The notes beneath the pieces were generated by a model that worked only from the letters and a program-made list of their open reading frames with translations, searched no databases and was not told the DNA's origin. 64,000 bases of DNA from Streptomyces sp. NBC_00249. Lineage in GTDB: Bacteria; Actinomycetota; Actinomycetes; Streptomycetales; Streptomycetaceae. The position numbers were made by a program, and so were the translations under genes. The stretch spans positions 1 through 64,000 of the forward strand of contig NZ_JAPEMV010000010.1 of the NCBI RefSeq assembly GCF_026342355.1, written 5' to 3'. Shown here in pieces: positions 25,065 to 33,844 of this stretch (within the stretch, counting starts at the first letter, position 1; each line of letters starts with the position of its first letter).

Positions 25065-26462
25065 CTACGGGCGGCCCTGGAGTTTTGCTGAGGTCGTGCG
25101 GGTCGGGGGGAGTTGGTTGTAGAGGAGGCGGCCCGGGCATTCCGTGGCGAAGCCGTCGCGGTGGCCCGAGATGACGTTCATCTTGATGTTGCGGCCCTTG
25201 GCGTACAGGTTGCCGCCGCCCGACTTCAGGGTGGTCTTCGCCCGCGGGTCCATCCCGAAGAGGCCGAGCTTCCACGCCGTGAGGCGGGCCACCGCGTCGA
25301 CCGCCTCCTTCGGCGGGGCGGTCGACGCGAACGAGCCGATCACCGCCACGCCCATGCTGTCGGTGTTGAAGCCCATGGTGTGCGCGCCGAGCACCGGCTT
25401 GGCGACTCCGCCCGCGCGCCCCTCGTACACCGTCCCGCAGCGGTCGACGGCGAAGTTGTAGCCGATGTCCCGCCAGCCCTCGCTGACCACGTGGTAGCGG
25501 TACAGGCTGCGCAGCACCGCCGGGGCGTCCTTGCAGGCGTAGTTGTTGCCGGAGGCCGTGTGGTGGACGAACGCCGCCTTGACGGTGTTCGTGTAGACGA
25601 AGCCCGACTCGCGCAGGGACTCGTCCGCGCCCCACCCCCGTCGGGTGATGATCCGCGGGCGCGGCCCGATGTAGGGGCGGGCGGCCGCTTCGAGTTCGCC
25701 GTCGGCGGCGAGGACCGCGTCGGCGGTGGAGTCCTCCTTGTTCAGGGCGGTGATCTCCACCGCCCCCAGCGAGGCGTGCGGCACGTTGGCCGCGGAGGAT
25801 TCCGCCGCCTCCATGGTCATCGCGGGCAGACCGACGGCCGCGTCACCCTTGTCGTCCCCGCCCGGCCCGGCGTTCTTGCCGTCGAGCACCGCCACCGGCG
25901 CCGCCGCCCCCGGGTCGACGAGCTCGATCCGCATCCCCGACGGAAGCCGTGACGCGGCCCGCGTGTTCGTACCGCCGCCGGTCTCGGCCTGGACCCGTAC
26001 CTCGACGCCGTCGGACGCGCCCACCCACAGCGGGGCGGTCGCGCCGCGCACCCGCCCCGAGCCGCGTTCCGCCGCGTCGGGGTCGGCGGCGTGTTCGCTG
26101 TTGTGGGTCTCGACGTCCTGCCAGTCGGACCAGTTCTCGGTGCCCGCGTGGCGGGTGCGGACCTGGACGTGGCCGAGCAGCGGGGTGCTCGCGTCGTCCC
26201 AGACGACGCCGACCAGCGAGAACGTCTGGACGTCCCGCGCGGCCAGGCCCCGCGTCTCGGGCAGGCCCGGCGAGGCGCTCATGCCGGGGACTCCGGGGAT
26301 CCGGCCGGCCGACGGCCCGAGGGGTCCCAGCGGCAGGGACTGGGTGGTGCCGGCGGGGGTCACAGGGGCGGCCTCGGCCAGGGCAGGGGTGGGGAGCGCG
26401 AGCGGCAGGGCCAGTGCGGCTGCCGTCGCGACGCCGATCGAGGAAGCAAGGAATCCACGCAT
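25065..26462 (-). CDS. Secreted PGRP / N-acetylmuramoyl-L-alanine amidase domain protein
   Basis: 465 residues. An N-terminal signal peptide (RGFLASSIGVATAAALALPL) is followed by a beta-rich spacer region (FSLVGVVWDDASTPLLGHVQVRTR) and a C-terminal peptidoglycan-recognition/amidase_2 domain (about 275-450). In that domain the zinc ligands fit AAFVHHTASGNNY, ...GAHTMGFNTDSMGVAVIG and ISGHRDGFATECPG. It probably cleaves or binds the amide link between MurNAc and the stem peptide outside the cell. ATG 26462 is chosen because the signal peptide begins there; no strong ribosome-binding site is visible, and a GTG a few codons upstream is possible. Confidence 0.9.
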   Translation of the reverse strand: MRGFLASSIGVATAAALALPLALPTPALAEAAPVTPAGTTQSLPLGPLGPSAGRIPGVPGMSASPGLPETRGLAARDVQTFSLVGVVWDDASTPLLGHVQVRTRHAGTENWSDWQDVETHNSEHAADPDAAERGSGRVRGATAPLWVGASDGVEVRVQAETGGGTNTRAASRLPSGMRIELVDPGAAAPVAVLDGKNAGPGGDDKGDAAVGLPAMTMEAAESSAANVPHASLGAVEITALNKEDSTADAVLAADGELEAAARPYIGPRPRIITRRGWGADESLRESGFVYTNTVKAAFVHHTASGNNYACKDAPAVLRSLYRYHVVSEGWRDIGYNFAVDRCGTVYEGRAGGVAKPVLGAHTMGFNTDSMGVAVIGSFASTAPPKEAVDAVARLTAWKLGLFGMDPRAKTTLKSGGGNLYAKGRNIKMNVISGHRDGFATECPGRLLYNQLPPTRTTSAKLQGRP

Positions 26463-26589
26463 GGAAGCGATGCTGAACACAGCCACCACGAACCGCCATC
26501 GGAGAACTGACGATCCGTCCGACAATGCACGCGTACCCCTTCCGCCGCACGGGCGAGCCCGTACCGCCCGTACGGGGGACGGGCCCGCG

Positions 26590-26595
26590 TACGCT
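26590..26595 (+). promoter_or_regulatory. Possible -10 for a leaderless start
   Basis: TACGCT ends 7 bases before GTG 26603 and no ribosome-binding site is present, suggesting leaderless transcription of the TIGR03089 gene. The same arrangement is seen at 13842 and 51404. Confidence 0.4.
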
Positions 26596-26602
26596 GGGCC
26601 GG

Positions 26603-27349
26603 GTGAACGCCACTGACCGCACCCCTGCCGACCTGCTGCGATCCGCGCTCGCCGCCGATCCGGGCCGCCCCCTCGTCACCTTCTACGACGACGCCACGGG
26701 CGAGCGCGTCGAATTGTCCGTCGCCACCTTCGCCAATTGGGTGGCCAAGACCGCCAATCTGCTCCAGGGCGACCTGGGCGCCGAGCCGGGCGACCGGCTC
26801 GCTCTGCTGCTGCCCGCGCACTGGCAGAGCGCCGTGTGGCTGCTCGCCTGCGCCTCCGTCGGGGTGGTCGCCGAGGTCGGCGGGGATCCGGCCGGGGCGG
26901 ACCTGGTGGTGAGCGGGCCGGACACCCTGGAGGAGGCCCGTGCCTGCTCCGGTGAGCGGGTCGCGCTGGCGCTGCGCCCGCTGGGCGGGCGCTTCCCGCA
27001 GCCGCCCGCCGGTTTCGCGGACTACGCCGTGGAGGTGCCGGGGCAGGGCGACCGGTTCGCCCCCTTCGCCCCGGTCGACGCGGACGGCCCGGGCCTGGTG
27101 GTCGGCGGCGAGGAGCTCTCGTACGCGGCCCTCGTGCGGCGGGCGGGCGAGGACGCCGCGAAGTACGGCGGCGCGGGTGCCCGGGTGCTGTCGGGGCTGG
27201 GCTACGACACCTGGGAGGGGCTGTCGGCCGGGCTGTTCGCCGCGCTGGCCGGCGGCGGTTCCGTGGTGCTGTGCCGGAACCTGGACCGGCTGTCCGCCGA
27301 GGCGCTGGCCCAGCGGGTGGAGAGCGAGCGCGTCACCCACACCGTCTAA
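26603..27349 (+). CDS. TIGR03089 family protein
   Basis: 248 residues resembling the N-terminal part of AMP-binding/acyl-CoA ligase-like proteins: RPLVTFYDDATGERVELSVATFANWVAKTANLL and a later GYDTWEGLSAGLFAALAGGGSVVLCRNLDRL. It lacks the full adenylation domain and its ATP motif, so it is unlikely to activate acids. The TIGR03089 family is actinobacterial and of unknown function. It is upstream of the first LCP gene in the same direction with a 144-base gap. Confidence 0.8.
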   Translation: MNATDRTPADLLRSALAADPGRPLVTFYDDATGERVELSVATFANWVAKTANLLQGDLGAEPGDRLALLLPAHWQSAVWLLACASVGVVAEVGGDPAGADLVVSGPDTLEEARACSGERVALALRPLGGRFPQPPAGFADYAVEVPGQGDRFAPFAPVDADGPGLVVGGEELSYAALVRRAGEDAAKYGGAGARVLSGLGYDTWEGLSAGLFAALAGGGSVVLCRNLDRLSAEALAQRVESERVTHTV

Positions 27350-27493
27350 CGGCGACACCGGGCGATTTGTCACCCGCATGGCCCTGTACAGGGCCCTGCC
27401 CCCGGGCCGCCGGTGTCACCCGGGGGCAGGATCGGTCCTGGCCGCACTCACCCGTACGGCCGGTTTCCGGTTCGGTGAGGGGACGGAACGCGA

Positions 27494-28732
27494 GTGACGG
27501 ACAGCGCGGGCATACCGGGCGGTGCCGAAGCGGCCGGAGGCGATCGGAAGCCTCCGCGGGGCCGCAGGCGCCGGCTGCTGCGCTGGATCGGCCTCGGGGC
27601 CGTCCTGCTGGTCCTGGCGGGCGCGGCGGCCGGCTGGTGGCTGTACGCGAAGCTCGACGCGAACATCCACGCGGACACTTCCGCCGAGGCCGAGCTGCGC
27701 CACTACGAACGTGAACGGCCGGCGAACTTCGCCGCCGGCGCCCAGAACATCCTGCTGATCGGCTCCGACTCGCGCTCGGGCACCGAGAACTCCGGCTACG
27801 GGCAGGACGGCGGCACCCAGCGCTCGGACACCACGATCCTGCTGCACCTGCCGGCGGACCGCCGCAGCGCCACGGCCGTGTCGATACCCCGGGACCTGAT
27901 GACGGCGGTACCGAGCTGCCTCACCTCGGACGGCTCCCGCACGGGCGAGCGCTTCGCGCAGTTCAACTGGGCCTTCCAGTGGGGCGGGGCCGCCTGCACG
28001 ATCCGTACGGTCGAGCACCTCACCGGGGTCCGAATCGACCACCACATGGTGGTGGACTTCGCGGGGTTCAAGAAGATGGTGGACGCGGTCGGCGGGGTGG
28101 AGGTGTGCCTGCGGCGGCCGGTGGACGACGCCGAGGCGCACCTGAGGCTCCCGGCGGGCCGCCAGGTGCTCCGGGGCGAGCAGGCGCTGGGCTTCGTCCG
28201 GGCCCGGCACAGCCTGGGCAACGGCAGTGACACCGAACGCATGGAGCGCCAGCAGCAGTTCCTCGGCTCCCTCGTGAAGAAGGTGCAGAGCAACGGGGTG
28301 CTGCTGAACCCGGCGCGGCTGTACCCGCTGCTGGACGCGGCGACCTCCTCGGTGACCACGGACCCGGGGCTGGCCTCGCTGCGCGGCCTCTACGAACTCG
28401 TACGGGGCGTCCGGGACATACCTACCGACCAGGTCAAGTTCCTGACGGTGCCCCGGCGCCCGTACGCCGCCGACCCGAACCGGGACGAGCTGGTGGAGCC
28501 GGACGCGGCCCGGCTGTTCCAGCAGCTGCGGATGGACCGGCCGTTGACGATCACCCCGCCGGAGCCGGAGCCCGAGCCGGATCCCCAGGTCACGGCCCGC
28601 GACGGGGCGGCCGGCGGCGCCACCGGGGCGGGCTCCGAGGGGCCTGTGCGGGAGAAAAGCGGAACGGCCGCCACCCCGACGCCCGTCCCCACGTTCACCG
28701 GGACGACGGCGGGCGCGGCCGATTGCCGGTAA
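27494..28732 (+). CDS. LCP (LytR-CpsA-Psr) family protein, copy 1
   Basis: 412 residues. A short basic cytoplasmic N-terminus and one membrane anchor (about 32-52) lead to an extracellular LCP domain. LCP enzymes transfer polyprenol-linked glycopolymers to peptidoglycan. Motifs are NILLIGSDSR, RSDTTILLHLPADRRSATAVSIPRDLM, VRIDHHMVVDFAGFKKMVDAVGGVEVCL and GEQALGFVRARHSLGNGSDTERMERQQQF. There is no LytR_C domain; the C-terminus is Pro/Glu/Gly-rich. GTG 27494 has GAGGGG upstream. First of five paralogues in 11.5 kb. Confidence 0.93.
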   Translation: MTDSAGIPGGAEAAGGDRKPPRGRRRRLLRWIGLGAVLLVLAGAAAGWWLYAKLDANIHADTSAEAELRHYERERPANFAAGAQNILLIGSDSRSGTENSGYGQDGGTQRSDTTILLHLPADRRSATAVSIPRDLMTAVPSCLTSDGSRTGERFAQFNWAFQWGGAACTIRTVEHLTGVRIDHHMVVDFAGFKKMVDAVGGVEVCLRRPVDDAEAHLRLPAGRQVLRGEQALGFVRARHSLGNGSDTERMERQQQFLGSLVKKVQSNGVLLNPARLYPLLDAATSSVTTDPGLASLRGLYELVRGVRDIPTDQVKFLTVPRRPYAADPNRDELVEPDAARLFQQLRMDRPLTITPPEPEPEPDPQVTARDGAAGGATGAGSEGPVREKSGTAATPTPVPTFTGTTAGAADCR

Positions 28733-28954
28733 AGCAATCCAAAAGCCCGTGACGCAACCGCTCCGCTTGGGCGCTTTGGCCCGTTATACGGGGAGTGGAT
28801 TTTGTCACCAGCATGGTTTGCAGCTGACCAGGCCGGATAAGGTGAGCGATCCGGTGCACCGGCTGCGAAGAGGCCGTGCACCAGCAGCCGGATCGTTGAC
28901 CGCGTGCCTGGGGGGAGGCGCGTCGCGAAGCACCGACGGAGGATTCGAGCAACC

Positions 28955-30706
28955 GTGGATGCGCAAAGCCGTGGGCGGGCGGACGAGATCGACCCCGCAG
29001 ACCAGTGGGTCCTCAATCCCCGCACCGGCAACTACGAACTGCGACTGGGCCATTCCGCTGCGCAGCAGCATTCCGTCGCCGCCCCCCGCAGAGCCCGCAG
29101 AAGGCCCTCCGCTCCCCCGGCGCCCACTCCGGCGTCACCCGCCGTACCGAAGCCCCGCCGGGGCGACGGGCTGCCCGGCGGCCGTCGCGGCGGCCGCTCC
29201 CGCAAGGCCGGCGAGAGCCGTGGCGGCCGGTCCGACCGGCGCCGCAAGGTCCTGGCCGCCACGGGCGGCACCCTGGCGTTCCTGCTGGTCGGCGGCGGGC
29301 TGGGCTCGTACCTGTACTACGAGCACCTGAACGGCAACCTGAAGGTCATCGACACCGGCACCGGTTCGGGCAGCTTCAAGAAGGACCAGCCGATCAACAT
29401 CCTGGTGATCGGCACCGACAAGCGCAGCGGCAAGGGCAACGAGGGCTACGGGGACGCCGAGAGCGTCGGCCACGCCGACACCACGATCCTCTTCCACGTG
29501 TCCAAGGACCGCAGCAACGCCACCGCGCTGTCCATCCCCCGCGACCTGATCACCGACATCCCGGCCTGCCCCACGAAGCAGTCGAACGGTTCGGTGAAGG
29601 AGATCCCCGGCACGAAGGGGACCCGCTTCAACAACAGCCTGGGCCAGGAGGGGCGTGACCCGGGCTGCACGATGCGTACGGTCAAGGCCCTGACCGGCAT
29701 CGAGGTCGACAACTTCATGATGGTCGACTTCAACGCGGTGAAGAGCCTGAGCACGGCGGTCGGCGGGGTGCCCGTGTGCGTGGAGAAGGACGTCAAGGAC
29801 CGGGATTCCAAGCTGGACCTGAAGGCCGGCGAGCACCGCCTCCAGGGCGAGCAGGCACTGGCCTTCGTACGGACCCGGCACGCCTTCGGCAACGAGAGCG
29901 ACCTGGACCGCATCAAGACCCAGCAGCAGTTCCTGAGTTCGATGATGCGCGAGATGAAGTCCAAGGAGACGCTGACCAGTCCGAAGAAGTTCTTCTCGCT
30001 GGCGGAGGCGGCCACCAAGTCGCTGACCGTGGACCAGGGGCTGGGGTCCATCGGTAAACTCACCGATCTCGCCGGTGAGCTGAAGGACATGAACCTCAAG
30101 AACGTCACCTTCACGACGCTGCCCGTGCTCGACAACCCGAACGAGCCGTCGAACCGCAAGGCGACCGTGGTCGTCAACTCCGCCCAGGCCGATCCGCTGC
30201 TGGGGATGATCCGCGGGGACGTCTCGCTGACGGAGGTCGAGAAGAAGGAGCACGCCGCGAAGGAAGCGGCGGAGGCCGACGCGAAGAGCCGGCAGGACGC
30301 GCTGCTCCAGGGGAACCGCTCGGCCGCCGGTGACGTCCGGGTGGACGTGTACAACGGCGGCGGTCCTCCCGGTTCGGCGTCCACCACCCTGACCTGGCTG
30401 CAGAACAGCAAGGGCGTCTACAAGGCGAGCAACCACGGCAACGCCTCCACGCGCCTGGCGGCCACCCAGCTGGAATACGCGCCCAACCAGGCCGACCAGG
30501 CCCGGGCGCTGGCGGAGATGATGGGGCTGTCGGCGACGGCCATGAAGATGGGCGCGGTGGACGCGGGGCCGAAGACCCCGATGAAGCTGACGCTGGGCTC
30601 CGACTTCAAGGAGCCGGGAGCGCCGCTCGGCGCGCCGGAGGCCCCGCAGCAGGCGCCCGACGGGCTCCAGCGGGTCGAGGCCGACAAGGCGGTCTGCGCG
30701 AAGTGA
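28955..30706 (+). CDS. LCP family protein with LytR_C domain, copy 2
   Basis: 583 residues from GTG 28955 (GGAGG about 12 bases upstream); a longer start at 28904 is possible but lacks a site. The cytoplasmic N-terminus is long and basic, with an NPRTGNYEL motif typical of actinobacterial LCPs. A membrane anchor (GGTLAFLLVGGGLGSYLYY) follows, then the LCP domain (NILVIGTDKRSGKGNEG, ADTTILFHVSKDRSNATALSIPRDLI, VDNFMMVDFNAVKSLSTAVGGVPVCV, GEQALAFVRTRHAFGNESD). A C-terminal LytR_C domain begins near DVRVDVYNGGGPPGSA. Likely glycopolymer:peptidoglycan ligase at the outer face of the membrane. Confidence 0.92.
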   Translation: MDAQSRGRADEIDPADQWVLNPRTGNYELRLGHSAAQQHSVAAPRRARRRPSAPPAPTPASPAVPKPRRGDGLPGGRRGGRSRKAGESRGGRSDRRRKVLAATGGTLAFLLVGGGLGSYLYYEHLNGNLKVIDTGTGSGSFKKDQPINILVIGTDKRSGKGNEGYGDAESVGHADTTILFHVSKDRSNATALSIPRDLITDIPACPTKQSNGSVKEIPGTKGTRFNNSLGQEGRDPGCTMRTVKALTGIEVDNFMMVDFNAVKSLSTAVGGVPVCVEKDVKDRDSKLDLKAGEHRLQGEQALAFVRTRHAFGNESDLDRIKTQQQFLSSMMREMKSKETLTSPKKFFSLAEAATKSLTVDQGLGSIGKLTDLAGELKDMNLKNVTFTTLPVLDNPNEPSNRKATVVVNSAQADPLLGMIRGDVSLTEVEKKEHAAKEAAEADAKSRQDALLQGNRSAAGDVRVDVYNGGGPPGSASTTLTWLQNSKGVYKASNHGNASTRLAATQLEYAPNQADQARALAEMMGLSATAMKMGAVDAGPKTPMKLTLGSDFKEPGAPLGAPEAPQQAPDGLQRVEADKAVCAK

Positions 30707-30811
30707 CCGGCCGACGGTTACGGCGCCTCGCACCGACCGACCGCCGATGACGGGCGGTAGCCGGTGGGCCCGGCACAATACCGACCAGTAGTGATCTTGA
30801 GGGGGGTACGT

Positions 30812-32554
30812 GTGAAGCACAGCAGCGTGCGGGGGGAGGGGGCGCCCGACCAGGCCGCCGACGGCATATCCGACGGCGGCGAGGGCGCTTCCGGCGTGGT
30901 GCCCCCACCCCGGTCGGGTTCGGGCTCCGCCCGCCCGGCCGGCGGCGGCGGGATACCCGTGCGGCGGCGCCGGCGGCGGGTGCTGCTCTGGGTGTCGTCG
31001 GTGCTGGCGTTCCTGATCCTGGGGACCTCGGCGGCCGGGTACCTCTACTACCGGCACCTCGACGGGAACATCCGCAGCGGCCAGCGCCTCAGCGGGGACA
31101 GCGGTGTGGAGAAGACCCACGCCAACGCCAAGGGCCAGCGCCCGCTGAACATCCTGCTGCTCGGCTCCGACAGCCGCAACAAGCCGGAGAACCTGGAGCT
31201 CGGCGGCAGCCACGACAGTGTCGGGGCTCCGCCGCTCGCGGACGTGCAGATGATGGTGCACGTCTCGGCGGACCGGGAGAACGCCTCCGTGGTGAGCATC
31301 CCGCGTGACACCCGGGTGGACATACCCGAGTGCACGGACCCGAAGACCGGGAAGAAGTACAAGAAGACCCACGCGATGATCAACGAGTCCCTCGGGCGCG
31401 GGGGACCCGGCTGCACCCTGGCCACCTGGGAGAAGCTGACCAACGTCTACATCGACCACTGGATGATGATCGACTTCTCCGGTGTGGTGCAGATGGCCGA
31501 CGCGATCGGCGGGGTACCCGTCTGCGTGAAGGACAACGTCTGGGACCGGCCGCTGGCGACCTCCGGCGGCGGCTCGGGCCTCAAGCTCACGGCCGGCACC
31601 ACGAAGGTCAAGGGCGAGCAGGCGCTCCAGTGGCTGCGTACGCGGCACGCCTTCAGCAGTGACCTGGGCCGGGCGCAGGCCCAGCACATGTACATGAACT
31701 CGATGATGCGCGAGCTCAAGGGCCAGAACGCCTTCACCGACGTCGGCCGGATCACCGCGCTGGCCGAGGCGGGCACCAAGGCGCTGGAGGTCTCCGAGGA
31801 GATCGGGTCGGTCAAGAAGCTGTTCAACCTGGCGATGCAGCTCAAGGACATCCCGACGAACCGCATCACCATGACGACGATGCCGACGTTCCAGGACCCG
31901 CGGGACGAGGACCGGCTCGTCGTCAACACGGCGGACGCCGACAAGCTGTGGGCGATGGTCCGCAAGGACGTGGCCTTCGACAAGAACGGCGCCCCGACCA
32001 CCCCGGAGAGCCCCGCGGCGGCCACGCCCACGCCCACCCCGGGCACGGGCAGCCCGCAGCCGGGTACGAGCGCCCCGCAGCCGGGCGCCAGCTCCCAGCA
32101 GCCCGCGACGCCCTCCCCGGAGCCGTCGAAGACGCCGCCCACCGCTCCCGACAAGGTCGCGGTGCACGTGGTCAACGGCACCGCGGCGGGCCAGCCGCTG
32201 GCCCCCGGCCGCGCGAACGCGATCGCCGAGGCGCTGGTCGCCAAGGGCTTCACCTCGGCCAGGGCAGACAGCGCCCTGACCCCGGAGAAGACCACCGTGG
32301 TGCGCTACCCGACCGCCGACCTGGCCGACGAGGCGCAGAGCGTCGCGGCGGCGATGGGCATCCCGGCGAGCGCGGTGGTGCCGGCGGCCGGGATCTCCAA
32401 GGTCACCCTGGTGATCGGCGCGGACTGGCGCGAGGGGACCGCCTACCCGCAGCAGGCGCCGCCGCAGGCCGGGGCGGTGCCGGACACGGCGGACGCGATC
32501 AACGGCTCGGACAGCGGGGCGTGCATGGAGGTCTACAAGCCGTACCGCTGGTGA
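30812..32554 (+). CDS. LCP family protein with LytR_C domain, copy 3
   Basis: 580 residues; GTG 30812 has GAGGGGGG about 6 bases upstream. The membrane anchor is RRRVLLWVSSVLAFLILGTS; the LCP domain has LNILLLGSDSRNKPEN, MMVHVSADRENASVVSIPRDTRVDI, IDHWMMIDFSGVVQMADAIGGVPVCV and GEQALQWLRTRHAFSSDLGRAQAQ. A Thr/Pro/Gln linker leads to a LytR_C domain (VAVHVVNGTAAGQPLAPGRANAIAEALVAKGF). It lies 105 bases after copy 2 in the same direction and is followed by a strong terminator. Confidence 0.92.
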   Translation: MKHSSVRGEGAPDQAADGISDGGEGASGVVPPPRSGSGSARPAGGGGIPVRRRRRRVLLWVSSVLAFLILGTSAAGYLYYRHLDGNIRSGQRLSGDSGVEKTHANAKGQRPLNILLLGSDSRNKPENLELGGSHDSVGAPPLADVQMMVHVSADRENASVVSIPRDTRVDIPECTDPKTGKKYKKTHAMINESLGRGGPGCTLATWEKLTNVYIDHWMMIDFSGVVQMADAIGGVPVCVKDNVWDRPLATSGGGSGLKLTAGTTKVKGEQALQWLRTRHAFSSDLGRAQAQHMYMNSMMRELKGQNAFTDVGRITALAEAGTKALEVSEEIGSVKKLFNLAMQLKDIPTNRITMTTMPTFQDPRDEDRLVVNTADADKLWAMVRKDVAFDKNGAPTTPESPAAATPTPTPGTGSPQPGTSAPQPGASSQQPATPSPEPSKTPPTAPDKVAVHVVNGTAAGQPLAPGRANAIAEALVAKGFTSARADSALTPEKTTVVRYPTADLADEAQSVAAAMGIPASAVVPAAGISKVTLVIGADWREGTAYPQQAPPQAGAVPDTADAINGSDSGACMEVYKPYRW

Positions 32555-32574
32555 CGGGTACGCACGGCACACGA

Positions 32575-32613
32575 AAGGGGTGACCCGGTCCGGGAAGGAC
32601 CGGGTCACCCCTT
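32575..32613. terminator. Bidirectional terminator
   Basis: A perfect 17-bp stem (32575-32591 with 32597-32613) with a GGGAA loop, between LCP copy 3 and the convergent GT2 gene. The arms end with AAGG/CCTT, giving short T-rich ends both ways. Confidence 0.85.
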
Positions 32614-32626
32614 CTCGTCTGCTGTC

Positions 32627-33652
32627 TCAGACCTCCGACGGGTCCCGGCGCACCGACGGGCGGCGGCTGGCGATGACCTTGGCGGCGAGGGCGCGCGGGC
32701 TGGTGAGGAAGCCGAAGCCCCAGCACATGTGCATGGTGGCGAGGGCCACCGGGATCTGCGCGCGGGCCTTCAGCGAGAGCCCCTTGCCCGCCGGGACGGA
32801 CCCGGCGGTGATCGCCGCGAGGTAGCCGGCCGGGACGGCGAGGGCCCAGGGGGTCACGGTCACGCCCGCGACCAGTCCGGCCGCGATGGCGCAGACGGCG
32901 GTCGGCGGGGCCAGGTAGCGCAGGTTGATGGAGCCGGCGTGGTAGCGGGCCACCACGTGCCGCCAGCGCCCGTAGTCCTTGTACTGCTTGGCCAGGGCCC
33001 GTACGGAGGGCCGCGGGCGGTACTGCACCTTCAGCTCGGGCGAGAACCAGATGAGCCCGCCGGCCTCACGGATGCGGAAGTTCAGCTCCCAGTCCTGGGC
33101 GCGGATGAACTCCTCGTTGTAGCCGCCCTGCTGTTCCAGGGCCTCGCGGCGGAAGACGCCGAGGTAGACGGTCTCGGCGGGGCCGGCCTGGCCGCCGGTG
33201 TGGAAGGCCGCGTTGCCGACGCCGATCTTCGAGGTCATCGCGGCGGCGACGGCGTCCTCCCAGGCGTTCTCGCCCTCGGCGTGCATGATGCCGCCGACGT
33301 TCTGCGCGCCGGTCTCCTCCAGGAGGCGGACGGCGGTGGCGATGTAGTTCGGGGAGAGCATGCCGTGGCCGTCGACGCGGACGACGATCGGGTGGCGCGA
33401 GGCCTTGATCGCGGCGTTGAGCGCGGCGGGGGTACGGCCGGTGGGGTTCGGGACGGTGTGGACCCGAGGGTCTTCGCGTACGAGTTCGGCGGCGATCTCG
33501 TCGGTGCGGTCCGTGGACGGCCCGAGTGCGATCACCACCTCCATCTCGCCTGCGTACTCCTGTCCGAGGATGTGCCGGACGGAGTCACGCAGATGGCGCT
33601 CCTCGTTGAGCACCGGCATGATCACCGAGACTGCGGGCTGCTGGGCGGGCAT
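32627..33652 (-). CDS. Glycosyltransferase family 2, membrane-associated
   Basis: 341 residues. The GT2 core has VSVIMPVLNEERHLRDSVRHILGQEY, DRTDEIAAELVRED and VVRVDGHGMLSPNYIATAVRLL, with GYNEEFIRAQDWELNFRIREAGG near the acceptor site. Two or three C-terminal hydrophobic segments (AVCAIAAGLVAGVTVTPWALAVPAGYLAAI) tie it to the membrane. Related to ExoA/succinoglycan-type glucosyltransferases. ATG 33652 is chosen because GAAGGA lies 5 bases upstream; a GTG at 33664 has none. Adjacent LCP genes suggest a cell-wall glycopolymer. Confidence 0.88.
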   Translation of the reverse strand: MPAQQPAVSVIMPVLNEERHLRDSVRHILGQEYAGEMEVVIALGPSTDRTDEIAAELVREDPRVHTVPNPTGRTPAALNAAIKASRHPIVVRVDGHGMLSPNYIATAVRLLEETGAQNVGGIMHAEGENAWEDAVAAAMTSKIGVGNAAFHTGGQAGPAETVYLGVFRREALEQQGGYNEEFIRAQDWELNFRIREAGGLIWFSPELKVQYRPRPSVRALAKQYKDYGRWRHVVARYHAGSINLRYLAPPTAVCAIAAGLVAGVTVTPWALAVPAGYLAAITAGSVPAGKGLSLKARAQIPVALATMHMCWGFGFLTSPRALAAKVIASRRPSVRRDPSEV

Positions 33653-33844
33653 GTCGTCCTTCACGGTCGGGTATCGGTGTCACGTTACCGCGTACGGGGG
33701 AAACGGGTGCGCGGCGGACGAGCGGTACGGACAGACGCTGATCGTATGGGCCTACTGTTCTGACGAATGTCCTGAAGAATCCGCAGATCCACCGAAACCG
33801 CTTGCCGTCCGAACCCCGTGCCGTCCCTTGCGGAGGTGTCACCC

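Noticed and set aside
29135..32608. A 1157-codon minus-strand open frame across two LCP genes
   Set aside because: It is antisense to well-supported LCP proteins and has low-complexity Arg/His/Val/Gly composition with no domain.
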